DNA from: an uncultured Muribaculaceae bacterium | GTDB lineage: Bacteria; Bacteroidota; Bacteroidia; Bacteroidales; Muribaculaceae | DNA: 64,000 nt | Assembly (NCBI GenBank): GCA_910586895.1 | Contig: CAJUIW010000002.1 | Span: 8,860 to 72,859 of the forward strand | Direction: 5' to 3' | Translations under genes and position numbers: made by a program | Shown here: piece after piece, positions 18,013 through 27,032 of the stretch | How the letters are laid out: each line of letters opens with the position of its first letter | Position numbering within the stretch: the stretch's first letter is position 1 | The notes under the pieces: model-generated | What the model saw: only the letters and a program-made list of their open reading frames with translations | What the model was told of the DNA's origin: nothing | The model's database searches: none

Positions 18013-19461
18013 ATGGATGCGACCGCATTAAGCCTGAAATTACAATCATCAATAGGGTCGGTGAGCGGAGTGCTGACCGACTATGTGATGGTGAGCGTCC
18101 TGCTCATCGCCGCACTGTTTTTCACCATAGTCACCCGCGGAGTCCAGTTCCGCATGATCGGTGAGATGTGGCGCCTCCTCATCCACTCCGGGAAACGAGA
18201 CAATGACACACGCAAGGTCGACGAACCCGCCCATGGCACGGTAAGTTCCTTCCAGGCATTCGCCATCTCGATAGCCTCGAGAGTAGGCACCGGCAATCTC
18301 GCCGGAGTCGCCACCGCCATAGCTCTCGGAGGGCCGGGAGCAGTATTCTGGATGTGGGTCATAGCTCTCCTAGGGGCGGCAAGCGCGTTTGTGGAATCAA
18401 CACTCGCCCAGCTTTTCAAGGTCAAGGGTGACAGATCATTCCTCGGCGGTCCGGCTTATTATATAATGAAGGGTCTCCACAAACGCTGGTGGGCCGTGAC
18501 ATTTGCCGTGCTCATCACCCTGACATTCGGCTTCGCATTCAATACCGTCCAATCCAACACCATCTCCGATGCCCTCATGACCTCATTCGCCATTCCCCGC
18601 GAGGTGACAGCATGGGCTCTGGCCATACTCACCCTTGTGATCATCTTCGGAGGGATCAGGCGCGTGTCAAGATTCAGCGAGGTTGTCGTGCCCGTGATGG
18701 CTGTGGCATATATCGTGATGGCTCTGGTGATAGTCTGCATGAACATATCCCGTTTTCCAGAGATCATGAGACTCATAGTCACCAATGCTTTCGGTTTTGA
18801 CGAGGCGATGGGTGGCACGGTGGGTGCGGCCATGATCATGGGCATAAAGCGCGGTCTCTTCAGCAATGAGGCCGGCGAAGGCTCGACCCCTAACGCCGCC
18901 GCGACTGCATCGGTGACCCACCCGGTGAAACAAGGGCTGATACAGACCCTCGGGGTCTACACCGACACCCTGTTCGTCTGCACGGCCACAGCATTCATAA
19001 TCCTGTGCAGCGGAGTGTTCAACGATGGTCACGACGGCATCATATTGACCCAGAAAGCCATCGACGCAGAGTTCGGAGGCGGCCATAATATCGGATCGAC
19101 CCTCGTCAGCATAGCCATATTCTTTTTCGCGTTCACCAGCATTGTGGCCAACTATTATTATGGCGAAACAAACATCCGCTTCATACGCGACAGCCGCCTG
19201 GCAGTCAACATCTACCGCCTGGCAGTTGCCGTGACGGTCTATTTCGGGGCCATAATGTCGCTCGACCTCGTGTGGGGATTCGCCGACATCACCATGGCGC
19301 TGATGACCCTCTGCAACCTCGCCGCAATACTCATGCTCGGCAAATATGCCGTCATTCTTCTCAAGGACTACACCGCACAGAAACGGTTGGGTCATGATCC
19401 GGTCTATCACTCCTCTACAATTCCCGAGATAGCCGAGGAGACCGAGTGCTGGAACGACTGA
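18013..19461 (+). CDS. AGCS-family sodium:amino-acid symporter
   Basis: The 482-residue protein has about 11 membrane helices and the family signature around VGTGNLAGVATAIALGGPGAVFW (shown here in pieces: SRVGTGNLAG, GGPGAVFWMW). GLFSNEAGEGSTPNAAA is the second conserved block. AGCS carriers import alanine or glycine with Na+. It starts 58 bases after the FNT gene and may share its transcript. A strong terminator follows at 19588. Confidence 0.93.
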   Translation: MDATALSLKLQSSIGSVSGVLTDYVMVSVLLIAALFFTIVTRGVQFRMIGEMWRLLIHSGKRDNDTRKVDEPAHGTVSSFQAFAISIASRVGTGNLAGVATAIALGGPGAVFWMWVIALLGAASAFVESTLAQLFKVKGDRSFLGGPAYYIMKGLHKRWWAVTFAVLITLTFGFAFNTVQSNTISDALMTSFAIPREVTAWALAILTLVIIFGGIRRVSRFSEVVVPVMAVAYIVMALVIVCMNISRFPEIMRLIVTNAFGFDEAMGGTVGAAMIMGIKRGLFSNEAGEGSTPNAAATASVTHPVKQGLIQTLGVYTDTLFVCTATAFIILCSGVFNDGHDGIILTQKAIDAEFGGGHNIGSTLVSIAIFFFAFTSIVANYYYGETNIRFIRDSRLAVNIYRLAVAVTVYFGAIMSLDLVWGFADITMALMTLCNLAAILMLGKYAVILLKDYTAQKRLGHDPVYHSSTIPEIAEETECWND

Positions 19462-19587
19462 GAACGGGTCAAATTGTTAATATAAGTTAAACAGAAAAAT
19501 CTCGTGAACTTTCCATGACGGGACTTGTTCTAAAGATATAGTTACTACTATTTGCACTGTGTTTTCATGGTATTAGATTTAAGGTTA

Positions 19588-19626
19588 AAAAACAAACGGC
19601 TGTCGTGATGACAGCCGTTTGTTTTT
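19588..19626 (+). terminator. Rho-independent terminator after the AGCS symporter
   Basis: Perfect 17-base arms (19588-19604 and 19610-19626) enclose a 5-base loop, GTGAT. The right arm ends in a T run. Confidence 0.85.
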
Positions 19627-19643
19627 GTCATATACCGACGGTA

Positions 19644-19770
19644 AGGAAAAGGATACAAATGGACAAAAGGTCAAAAGAGACAAAGTTTTTTGATTCAGAT
19701 TCATCAGACTGATTATAAAATAAAAAAATCTGTTTCTTCTTGACCTTTTGTCCATTTGTATCCTTTTCCT
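19644..19770. repeat. 31-bp perfect inverted repeat with 65-bp interior
   Basis: The arms lie at 19644-19674 and 19740-19770 and are exact reverse complements. The interior is AT-rich and lacks an obvious TAnnTTTG box in either direction. It could be a miniature element, an invertible segment or a long RNA stem. Nothing in the interior looks like a gene. Confidence 0.85.
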
Positions 19771-19792
19771 GACCGGTAACTTTACAGCTACT

Positions 19793-19832
19793 CCCAATTT
19801 GGATATTCCGTGCTATTTGAGTAATTTTGCAC
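19793..19832 (+). promoter_or_regulatory. Promoter of the CPA2 antiporter, -7 box at 19822-19829
   Basis: A TTTG (-33 type) lies 20 bases before TAATTTTG, which ends 7 bases before the ATG at 19837. The block CCCAATTTGGATATTCCG resembles that upstream of the exonuclease gene. Confidence 0.65.
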
Positions 19833-19836
19833 TGCC

Positions 19837-21969
19837 ATGACACTGCTTGACACACAGCCTCTGATAGCCCAGCCGATACCCATCTTCCTGACGGTGATGG
19901 GCATCATACTCGTGGCTCCGCTGTTGCTCAGCCGGCTCAAGATACCTCATGTGATCGGCCTTATCATAGCCGGAGTGGCTGTCGGGCCTGACGGGTTCGG
20001 AGTTCTGGCCCGCGACATGAGTTTCGAGGTGTTCGGACAGGTAGGCATCCTCTATCTTATGTTTCTTGCAGGCATAGAGATAGATATGTATCACCTGCGC
20101 AAGAATCTGAGGAAAGGGCTTGTGTTCGGACTTTTCACCTTCCTCGTGCCACTCATATTGGGAGCGGCGGCAGCCATACTCGTTCTCGGGATGGCCTTGC
20201 CCGAAGCCACACTTCTGGCCTCGATGTTCGCCGCCCATACCCTGCTCGCCTATCCGATCGTGGCGAGATTCGGGGTGACCAAATCCCCGGCGGTCATAAT
20301 AGCCATAGCAGGCACCATCGTGACGGTGCTCGGTTCGCTCATTGTGCTGGCCGGTGTGCTCGGCGTGGTCCGCGAGGGTTCGCTGACATCACTTTTAGGC
20401 ACACTCTGCTATCTGGCCATATACTGCACGGCCATATTCTACATATATCCCCGTCTCACACGTTATTTCTTCAAGAAATACCATGACGGCATACAGCAGT
20501 TTGTCTATGTGCTTTTCATGGTGTTTCTCGCCGCCGCCACCGCACAGTGGATAGGGATCGAAGGGGTGTTCGGCGCATTCTATGCCGGACTCGTGCTCAA
20601 CCGGTTCATTCCCGGACGCTCCACCCTTATGGGACGTCTGGAATTTGTGGGCAACGCTCTCTTCATCCCCTATTTCCTCATCGGTGTGGGTATGCTCATT
20701 GACCTCCGGGTGGTGACAGATGGATGGGATACGGTATATATAGCGTCCGTGATGAGCGCCGTGGCCATGACCACAAAGTGGATCGCCGCATGGCTCACCC
20801 AGAAGACATTCCGCCTCACCGGCGTGGACCGCAGCATCATGTATCAGCTCTCCAACGCCCACACAGCCGTGGCGCTGGCCGTAGTGATGATCGGCTACAG
20901 TATGGGACTGTTCGGGGTGGAGATACTCAACGGCACCGTGGTGATGATCCTTGTCACCTGTACCGTATCGTCGGTAGGCACAGCGAGGGCAGCATCGAAA
21001 CTCAAGGTGCAATTGCTGGAGAAGGAGGCTGAGGAGATGGCCAAGGATGAATCCACCACCCGCCCACGCACCCTCATCGCCATATCCAACCCGCTCACTT
21101 CGCCGTCAATTGTCGAGCTGGCGCTGTCAATGAGATTTCCCGACTCGTCGGTGCCGGGTGACTTCTACGCACTTCATGTGCGCAACGACAACTCAGCCTC
21201 CTCACGGGCCATCGGACGCAATTCGCTCGATGTGGCCGAGCGCGCCGCGGCATCTGTGGAGGTGGCGCTCACCACCATCGAGAGATATGATCTCAACTTC
21301 ATCACCGGCGTGATAAACACCATGGAGGAGAGGGATATCACCGAGGTGATCATAGGGCTGCACCGCCGCACGGCATTCATCGACTCATTCCTCGGCGGAA
21401 AGATCGAGAGCCTCCTGCAGTCAACCAACCGCATGGTGGTGATCACACGCTGTTTCAATCCGCTGCAGACCATGAAGCGCATTTATGTGGCCGTGCCCAA
21501 GAAGGCTCAGTTCGAGACAGGATTCCGCCGCTGGGTGCAGGCCATAGGCAACATCGGACGCCATGCGGGATGCCAGATGGTGTTCTGGTGCGATCCCTCC
21601 ACCGAACCGATGATACGCACCGTGCTGAGCCAGGCCCGCATAGGTGTGAGACTGGCTTTTGACCAGGTGAGCAGCTATGATGATTTTGTGCTCAAGTCAC
21701 AGGTGGTGACCGACGATGATCTCCTCATAGTGATCTCGGCACGAAGAGCCTCGGTGTCTTTTGACGGCGATATGGATGCCGTGCCGGAATATCTGCGCAA
21801 ATACTTCGGAGGCACCAACCTCATCATGCTCTATCCCGGACAGTTCGGCACCGAACCGCCCATGACCATGGCTGAGGTGATGTCCACCGATCTTACATCG
21901 CCTCCCTCACCGTTCTATATCTATCTGAGCAATACATTCCGCCGCCTGTTCCGCAGCAAGGGGCAGTGA
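19837..21969 (+). CDS. CPA2-family cation/proton antiporter with UspA-like C-terminal region
   Basis: The 710-residue protein has a KefB/NhaS3-type membrane domain (about 12 helices, residues 15-390). It contains PHVIGLIIAGVAVGP, FLAGIEIDM and an AHTLLAYPI segment. Residues about 405-700 are soluble and resemble tandem universal-stress-protein folds (TLIAISNP, EVIIGLHRR, RIYVAVPKK). The carrier would exchange Na+ or K+ for protons. The cytoplasmic domains may gate transport by binding a nucleotide, which is inference from the family. It is convergent with nadB, with only 10 bases between the stops. Confidence 0.88.
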   Translation: MTLLDTQPLIAQPIPIFLTVMGIILVAPLLLSRLKIPHVIGLIIAGVAVGPDGFGVLARDMSFEVFGQVGILYLMFLAGIEIDMYHLRKNLRKGLVFGLFTFLVPLILGAAAAILVLGMALPEATLLASMFAAHTLLAYPIVARFGVTKSPAVIIAIAGTIVTVLGSLIVLAGVLGVVREGSLTSLLGTLCYLAIYCTAIFYIYPRLTRYFFKKYHDGIQQFVYVLFMVFLAAATAQWIGIEGVFGAFYAGLVLNRFIPGRSTLMGRLEFVGNALFIPYFLIGVGMLIDLRVVTDGWDTVYIASVMSAVAMTTKWIAAWLTQKTFRLTGVDRSIMYQLSNAHTAVALAVVMIGYSMGLFGVEILNGTVVMILVTCTVSSVGTARAASKLKVQLLEKEAEEMAKDESTTRPRTLIAISNPLTSPSIVELALSMRFPDSSVPGDFYALHVRNDNSASSRAIGRNSLDVAERAAASVEVALTTIERYDLNFITGVINTMEERDITEVIIGLHRRTAFIDSFLGGKIESLLQSTNRMVVITRCFNPLQTMKRIYVAVPKKAQFETGFRRWVQAIGNIGRHAGCQMVFWCDPSTEPMIRTVLSQARIGVRLAFDQVSSYDDFVLKSQVVTDDDLLIVISARRASVSFDGDMDAVPEYLRKYFGGTNLIMLYPGQFGTEPPMTMAEVMSTDLTSPPSPFYIYLSNTFRRLFRSKGQ

Positions 21970-21979
21970 GGCGGGAGCG

Positions 21980-23545
21980 TCAGACGTGGGGGTAGTCCAC
22001 AGTGAAGTGCAGTCCGCGTGACTCCTTGCGCTCCTTGGCCTGACGCATTATCAGATATCCTACATTTATGATGTTGCGCAGCTCGCATATCTCACGGGTG
22101 GCCTTCGAGCTTTTGAAAAGCTTCTCGGTCTCCTCATAGAGTATGTCGAGACGGTTCCAGGCGCGGTCAAGGCGCAGATTGGAGCGCACGATGCCGACGT
22201 ATGTTCCCATGATCTGGTTGACCTCCTTGATGCTCTGGGTGATGAGCACCATCTCCTCGGCATGGCGTGTGCCCTCGTCGTTCCATTCGGGTATATCCTC
22301 GCGGAAATCGTAGTGCGAGACATTCTCCATGGCATGGCGCGCGGCTGCATCGGCATAAACTACAGCCTCGATGAGCGAGTTGGAAGCCAGACGGTTGCCA
22401 CCGTGGAGACCTGTGCACGAGCATTCGCCCACAGCATAAAGACGGCTTATGCTCGACTCGGCATTGCCGTCGACCTTGATTCCGCCGCACAGGTAATGGG
22501 CTGCAGGTGCCACCGGGATGTAATCTTTCGTGATATCTATACCCAACGAGAGACACTTGGCATATATGTTGGGGAAATGCTTCTTTGTCTCCTCGGGATC
22601 CTTGTGTGTCACATCAAGATAGACATGATCGTCGCCATAGAGTTTCATCTCCGAGTCGATGGCACGGGCCACTATGTCGCGCGGAGCGAGAGAGAGACGC
22701 GGGTCATATTTGTGCATGAACTCCTCGCCACGCTTGTTGCGGAGCACCGCCCCGTAGCCGCGCATGGCTTCGGTGATCAGAAACGAGGGGCGGTCACCGG
22801 GATGATAGAGCGCCGTGGGATGGAATTGTATGAACTCCATATCCTTTACTGTACCCTTGGCCCTGTAGACCATCGCTATGCCGTCGCCGGTGGCCACGAG
22901 CGGATTGGTAGTGGTCTGATAGACCGCACCCACTCCTCCTGTGGCTATAAGTGTGACACGTGACAGGAAAGTGTCTACCGTACCTGTGGCAGTGTCGAGC
23001 ACGTATGCACCGTAGCAGGTTATGTCGGGAGTACGGCGTGTCACAATCTTGCCAAGGTGATGCTGGGTGAGAATCTCGATGGCGAAATGATGTTCGTATA
23101 TGTCGATGTTGGGATTCGCCTTCACAGCCTTTATGAGCGAGTCCTGTATCTCGAAGCCGGTGTTGTCGGCATGATGCAGGATGCGGAACTCCGAATGTCC
23201 ACCCTCTCGGTGCAGGTCAAACGACCCATCCTCCTTTTTGTCGAAATCAACACCCCAGCCTATCAGTTCCCGGATCTGCGCGGGTGCGTTACGCACCACC
23301 TTCTCCACCGCCTCGGGATCGGAGAGCCAGTCTCCGGCCACCATGGTGTCGTGGATATGTTTTTCGAAATCATCAACTTTAAGGTCGGTGACTGAAGCCA
23401 CTCCGCCCTGAGCGAGCGCTGTGTTGGCTTCATCAAGTGTGGTCTTGCATACGAGGGCCACCGAGCCGTGTCCGGCCACTTTAAGGGCAAAGCTCATCCC
23501 GGCGATGCCCGACCCTATAACGAGGTAGTCATATTTACGTGTCAT
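21980..23545 (-). CDS. nadB: L-aspartate oxidase
   Basis: The enzyme oxidises aspartate to iminoaspartate for quinolinate and NAD synthesis. The 521-residue flavoprotein has an N-terminal FAD loop (VIGSGIAGMSFAL), the substrate region HREGGHSEFRILHH, FIQFHPTAL, YLCGGIKVD and the helical C-terminal domain (NRLDILYEETEKL). Fumarate reductase relatives share the fold, but length and C-terminus fit NadB. The ATG at 23545 follows a promoter element by 27 bases; a longer frame to 23650 starts upstream of that promoter. nadA and nadC are not adjacent. Confidence 0.93.
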   Translation of the reverse strand: MTRKYDYLVIGSGIAGMSFALKVAGHGSVALVCKTTLDEANTALAQGGVASVTDLKVDDFEKHIHDTMVAGDWLSDPEAVEKVVRNAPAQIRELIGWGVDFDKKEDGSFDLHREGGHSEFRILHHADNTGFEIQDSLIKAVKANPNIDIYEHHFAIEILTQHHLGKIVTRRTPDITCYGAYVLDTATGTVDTFLSRVTLIATGGVGAVYQTTTNPLVATGDGIAMVYRAKGTVKDMEFIQFHPTALYHPGDRPSFLITEAMRGYGAVLRNKRGEEFMHKYDPRLSLAPRDIVARAIDSEMKLYGDDHVYLDVTHKDPEETKKHFPNIYAKCLSLGIDITKDYIPVAPAAHYLCGGIKVDGNAESSISRLYAVGECSCTGLHGGNRLASNSLIEAVVYADAAARHAMENVSHYDFREDIPEWNDEGTRHAEEMVLITQSIKEVNQIMGTYVGIVRSNLRLDRAWNRLDILYEETEKLFKSSKATREICELRNIINVGYLIMRQAKERKESRGLHFTVDYPHV

Positions 23546-23572
23546 GTGAAACGCAATGAATAATTGGTGATG

Positions 23573-23580
23573 CAAACTTA
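23573..23580 (-). promoter_or_regulatory. -7 promoter element TAAGTTTG of nadB
   Basis: It matches TAnnTTTG on the minus strand and fixes the nadB start at 23545, 27 bases downstream. Confidence 0.6.
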
Positions 23581-23691
23581 GCAAATTTTTCCGACATATC
23601 CAATCTATTGGAAAACAGGAAAAGCCAACGCTCGCTAATGGTGTCCACACACCACTCTACAGAGTAGCCGCCAACACAGCATCACACTGAA

Positions 23692-23703
23692 ATGATATAT
23701 CAT
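23692..23703. promoter_or_regulatory. 12-bp palindrome ATGATATATCAT upstream of the hipBA-like pair
   Basis: It is a perfect palindrome. Its half-site reappears as ATATATCAT at 23750-23758, closer to the promoter. Xre/HipB antitoxins usually bind such palindromes to repress their own operon, so an operator role is likely but not proven. Confidence 0.5.
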
Positions 23704-23775
23704 TCAAAAGCACAGCAAAATCAAGACACAGCAAAATTTAAGAGAGCTAATATATCATATAATAAATATTTTTAC

Positions 23776-23798
23776 TATCTTTACAGCATTAAAAGATA
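23776..23798. promoter_or_regulatory. Promoter and putative operator of the hipBA-like operon
   Basis: TATCTTT (23776-23782) and AAAGATA (23792-23798) form a perfect 7-base inverted repeat around a 9-base spacer. The left arm overlaps a degenerate -7 box (TATCTTTA). Its layout recalls the known E. coli HipB operator TATCC-N8-GGATA. It ends 8 bases before the antitoxin ATG. Confidence 0.55.
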
Positions 23799-23806
23799 GA
23801 TTGGAG

Positions 23807-24127
23807 ATGGCAAAGAACACTATGGGGACAAAGATGCCCCGAAAGCTGGAGCAGAAAATGGCGATTATGGGTGAGCAGATAAAGCTTGCCCGCCTTCGCC
23901 GCAACCTGTCGATAGCTCAGGTTGCGGAGCGGGCAACGTGCTCACCCCTGACGATTAACCGCATTGAAAAAGGTTCTCCGACTGTTTCAATCGGAATCTA
24001 TGCCCGCGTGCTCTATGCTCTCCAACTCGAAGATGATCTTCTGCTGATAGCTAAAGACGACCCTCTCGGTCGTACCTTGCAAGACTTAAACTTAAAGCAC
24101 AGGCAAAGAGCCTCAAAAAAAGAATAA
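23807..24127 (+). CDS. Xre-family HTH antitoxin, HipB-like
   Basis: This 106-residue protein has a lambda-repressor-type helix-turn-helix at about residues 22-75 (LRRNLSIAQVAERATCSPLTINRIEKG). It is basic at the C-terminus (HRQRASKKE). HipB-type proteins neutralise the HipA kinase and repress the operon. The ATG at 23807 was chosen over an in-frame TTG 6 bases upstream. The toxin gene begins 3 bases after the stop. Confidence 0.85.
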   Translation: MAKNTMGTKMPRKLEQKMAIMGEQIKLARLRRNLSIAQVAERATCSPLTINRIEKGSPTVSIGIYARVLYALQLEDDLLLIAKDDPLGRTLQDLNLKHRQRASKKE

Positions 24128-24130
24128 GCC

Positions 24131-25384
24131 ATGAAGAAGTTATTTGTTTATGCCGATTTTGATTGGCTTGATGCTCCTCGGTTGATTGGAGAATTGTCGT
24201 ATGACTCGGTAAGGGGTGGCGAGACTTATGGCTTTGCTTTTGATAAAGAATGGCTTGCCAAATATCGTGATATTTTTCTGTCAGATGATTTGCAGAATTA
24301 TTCGGGGCTTCAATATACGCGTCCCGGACACGATATTTTCTCGTGCTTTTCAGATGCACTGCCCGACCGTTGGGGGCGCACACTGTTGAATCGCAGGGAA
24401 CAAATCACCGCGACAGATGAAAAACGGCCAGTTCGCCGGTTGACTTCATTTGACTATCTTATCGGCATTGATGATGCTTCACGAATGGGAGGCTTCCGTT
24501 TTGCGGAAAATCGAGATGGGAAATTCATAAATTGCGAGGAATCTTTGCGCGTGCCCCCATTGGCAAACGTAAGGGAGTTGATGCACGCCGCACATGAAAT
24601 TGAGGCGAGCGAAGAGAAACATATTTTACCGGAGAAGAAATGGATAATACAGCTTCTCCACCCCGGCACGTCTTTAGGCGGCGCCCGCCCCAAGGCTTCT
24701 GTGATTGACGAAGACGGCAGGTTGACCATAGCAAAATTTCCTTCAAGGAAAGATGATTACGATGTAGCTTTGTGGGAACATTTCTGTCACGTCATGGCCA
24801 AGAAAGCGGGTATAAATGTGGCGGAGACACGGACTATCATGGGTGAGGAATACCACATTCTTCTTTCCAAACGGTTCGACCGCGACGGGAGTGGGAAGAG
24901 AATACATTTTGCCTCAGCGTTAACACTCCTCGGATTGACAGATGGTGACAACGCATCAAATGGGTATGGTTATCCGGACATCGTTGACTTCATATTGAGA
25001 AATGGGACTGATGTAGAGCAAAATCTCGAAGAGCTTTATCGCCGCGTTGTATTCAACATCATCGTCGGCAACTCTGACGACCACTTCCGAAACCACGGTT
25101 TTCTGTTGACACGAAAGGGTTGGATTCTTTCTCCGGCATACGACATAAATCCAACCCTCGCCGAAGAACAGAGCTTGCTCATAAACCGCACTACAAACCT
25201 CTCAGACCTGAATATTCTGATGGAATCAGCCGAAGAGTATATGTTGCAGGATGAGAGAGCGAAGTCAATCATAAATGAAGTCAAAACCGCAATGAACCCA
25301 TGGCGCACTGTCGCCGGTAAAATCGGCATACCCCAACGCGACATCGAAATGTTTGCGCCAAGGATAGATAAATGGTTGGAATAA
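24131..25384 (+). CDS. HipA-like Ser/Thr kinase toxin
   Basis: The 417-residue protein has the HipA architecture. An N-terminal coupling domain spans about residues 1-110. The nucleotide-binding glycine region near 180 is SLGGARPKA. The catalytic loop GNSDDHFRNHGF lies near 313-324, and the metal-binding SPAYDIN follows near 335. E. coli HipA phosphorylates glutamyl-tRNA synthetase and induces dormancy; the target here is unknown. All kinase residues seem intact, so the toxin should be active. Codon use is less GC-rich than in neighbouring genes, and the pair sits alone between nadB and the inositol synthase gene, both signs of horizontal acquisition. Confidence 0.9.
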   Translation: MKKLFVYADFDWLDAPRLIGELSYDSVRGGETYGFAFDKEWLAKYRDIFLSDDLQNYSGLQYTRPGHDIFSCFSDALPDRWGRTLLNRREQITATDEKRPVRRLTSFDYLIGIDDASRMGGFRFAENRDGKFINCEESLRVPPLANVRELMHAAHEIEASEEKHILPEKKWIIQLLHPGTSLGGARPKASVIDEDGRLTIAKFPSRKDDYDVALWEHFCHVMAKKAGINVAETRTIMGEEYHILLSKRFDRDGSGKRIHFASALTLLGLTDGDNASNGYGYPDIVDFILRNGTDVEQNLEELYRRVVFNIIVGNSDDHFRNHGFLLTRKGWILSPAYDINPTLAEEQSLLINRTTNLSDLNILMESAEEYMLQDERAKSIINEVKTAMNPWRTVAGKIGIPQRDIEMFAPRIDKWLE

Positions 25385-25404
25385 ATCACATTAAACAAAA
25401 TCAG

Positions 25405-25450
25405 ACCTGCCCGCCGCCGATATGTTAATCGACAGCGGGCAGGTGTTATT
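25405..25450. terminator. Bidirectional terminator between the hipA-like gene and inositol-phosphate synthase
   Basis: ACCTGCCCGC (25405-25414) and its exact complement (25435-25444) flank a 20-base loop. An AT-rich tail lies on each side. It separates two convergent genes. Confidence 0.7.
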
Positions 25451-25478
25451 TCAGTCTTATGCTGCTTCGCGGAGAGGA

Positions 25479-26786
25479 TCAGTCGATCTCTTCGTCAGCC
25501 TCATAACCACCCATCTCGCGGATGGCGTTCTTGAGCATGGTGTACTGCTTGAAGAGGTGGTTGACGGGCACTTCACCCTTGGTGTAGTCGTGCATGGGGC
25601 TCTTGAGGAAGAAGCTCAGGAAGCGCTGGATGCCGTAGCGGCCGTCGCGAGCGGCGAGGTCGCTGAGAAGAACGAGGTCAAGGCAGAGGGGAGCTGCGAG
25701 GATAGAGTCGCGGCAGAGGAAGTTGATCTTGATCTGCATGGGATAGCCCATCCAGCCGAAGATGTCGATGTTGTCCCAGCCTTCCTTGTTGTCGTTGCGC
25801 GGGGGATAGTAGTTGATACGTACCTTGTGGTAGTAGTTGGTGTAGAGGTCGGGCTGTTCTTCGGGAACCAGGATTGATTCAAGTGTTGAGAGCTTTGAAA
25901 CCTCCTTGGTGCGGAAGTTGGCGGGTTCGTCAAGAACGAGACCGTCACGGTTGCCGAGGATGTTGGTTGAGAACCATCCGCTCAGACCGAGGCAGCGTGT
26001 GCCGATGATGGGAGCGAAACCTGACTTAACAAGTGTCTGACCTGTCTTGAAGTCCTTACCGGCGATAGGCATGCCAGTCTTTTCGCTGAGTTCCCACATA
26101 GCGGGGATGTCAACGGTGGTGTTGGGAGCACCCATGATGAAAGGAGCGCCTTCCTGAAGAGCTGCGTAAGCGTAGCACATTGAGGGAGCAATGTGTTCCT
26201 TGTCGTCAGCCTTCATAGCTGCTTCAAGAGCTTCTACTGTGCCGTGGATCTGCTCGTCGACGGGTACGTATACTTCGGTTGAAGCGGCCCAGAGTACTAC
26301 TACGCGGTCAAGGCCGTTTTCTTTCTTGAAGTTGCGGATATCCTCGCGGAGCTGTTCAGCCATTTCCCAACGGGTCTTGCCTACCATGATGTTGTCACCG
26401 TCAAGACGCTTTGCATAGTTGTGGTCAAAAGCGGCTTTGAGGGGCTTGATGGCTTCGAGTTCGTCCTTAACGGGGTTGATGTCCTTTTCCTTAAGAACTT
26501 CAGCGTTGATAGCGCTTTCGTAAGCGTTTTCAGGATATACGTCCCATGCGCCGAACACGATGTCGTTGAGGTCAGCGATAGGAGCTATTTCGTTATATTT
26601 CAGATACTTTTTGTCGGCACCTTTTCCAACACGGATTTTGTCATATTGGGTCATTGAACCAACAGGCTTTGCAAGGCCTTTGCGGGCCATGAGCACGCCG
26701 GTCATGAAAGTGGTAGTTACGGCGCCGAGGCCTACTACAAGAACACCAAGTTTACCTTCTGCAGGTTTAACGTTTGTTTTGTTCAT
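25479..26786 (-). CDS. myo-Inositol-1-phosphate synthase
   Basis: The enzyme converts glucose-6-phosphate to inositol-3-phosphate with NAD, the entry step of inositol-lipid synthesis. The 435-residue protein has an N-terminal NAD fold (VLVVGLGAVTTT, about residues 14-25). Further family motifs are VVLWAASTEV, FIMGAPNTTVDIP, the active-site KDFKTGQT near residue 243 and SILAAPLCLDLVLL. It has its own promoter at 26918 and a leader of about 125 bases. It lies directly downstream of ten lipid-related genes on the same strand. Its codon use suggests high expression. Confidence 0.96.
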   Translation of the reverse strand: MNKTNVKPAEGKLGVLVVGLGAVTTTFMTGVLMARKGLAKPVGSMTQYDKIRVGKGADKKYLKYNEIAPIADLNDIVFGAWDVYPENAYESAINAEVLKEKDINPVKDELEAIKPLKAAFDHNYAKRLDGDNIMVGKTRWEMAEQLREDIRNFKKENGLDRVVVLWAASTEVYVPVDEQIHGTVEALEAAMKADDKEHIAPSMCYAYAALQEGAPFIMGAPNTTVDIPAMWELSEKTGMPIAGKDFKTGQTLVKSGFAPIIGTRCLGLSGWFSTNILGNRDGLVLDEPANFRTKEVSKLSTLESILVPEEQPDLYTNYYHKVRINYYPPRNDNKEGWDNIDIFGWMGYPMQIKINFLCRDSILAAPLCLDLVLLSDLAARDGRYGIQRFLSFFLKSPMHDYTKGEVPVNHLFKQYTMLKNAIREMGGYEADEEID

Positions 26787-26917
26787 GATAATCTTTGGGT
26801 TATTGATATTATGTTCTTATTTTCAGTGGCTTTTCCGGTGTATTTCATATGGTGTGACGCCAATGGAACACACATTTTTGGGAAATGCGTGTAAAAGTAC
26901 ATGTAATTTTTGAAATG

Positions 26918-26925
26918 CAAAATTA
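26918..26925 (-). promoter_or_regulatory. -7 promoter element TAATTTTG of the inositol-phosphate synthase gene
   Basis: It matches TAnnTTTG on the minus strand. It lies 131 bases before the ATG, so the mRNA would have a leader of about 125 bases, unusually long for this window. The rest of the 246-base gap (26787-27032) is AT-rich, with no gene. Confidence 0.55.
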
Positions 26926-27032
26926 TTTCTAATTTAATATTCGCTTATTTTTGCTAAAATATATCAAAAATATGTGTGAATAGTAAATTTAGGTTAATTT
27001 TAGTCGATTTTAATTATTTATGTGTTAACGCA

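Larger units (their letters stand above)
19462..19836. other. Intergenic region with terminator, long inverted repeat and promoter
   Basis: This 375-base AT-rich gap holds no convincing gene. From left to right it has about 125 bases of plain sequence, a terminator (19588-19626), a perfect 31-base inverted repeat pair (19644-19770) and a promoter (19793-19832) next to the antiporter start. Confidence 0.8.

Noticed and set aside
19675..19739. Invertible promoter inside the 31-bp inverted repeat.
   Set aside because: Neither strand of the interior contains a TAnnTTTG box, and the antiporter has its own promoter outside the repeat. Inversion itself is not excluded.
22950..22980. CACGTG core within nadB as a second parS.
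   Set aside because: The flanking bases do not match the consensus and it lies inside coding sequence.
26890..27032. AT-rich stretch upstream of inositol synthase as a possible replication origin.
   Set aside because: Only one imperfect DnaA-box-like sequence was seen and no cluster. The stretch fits an ordinary promoter and leader.
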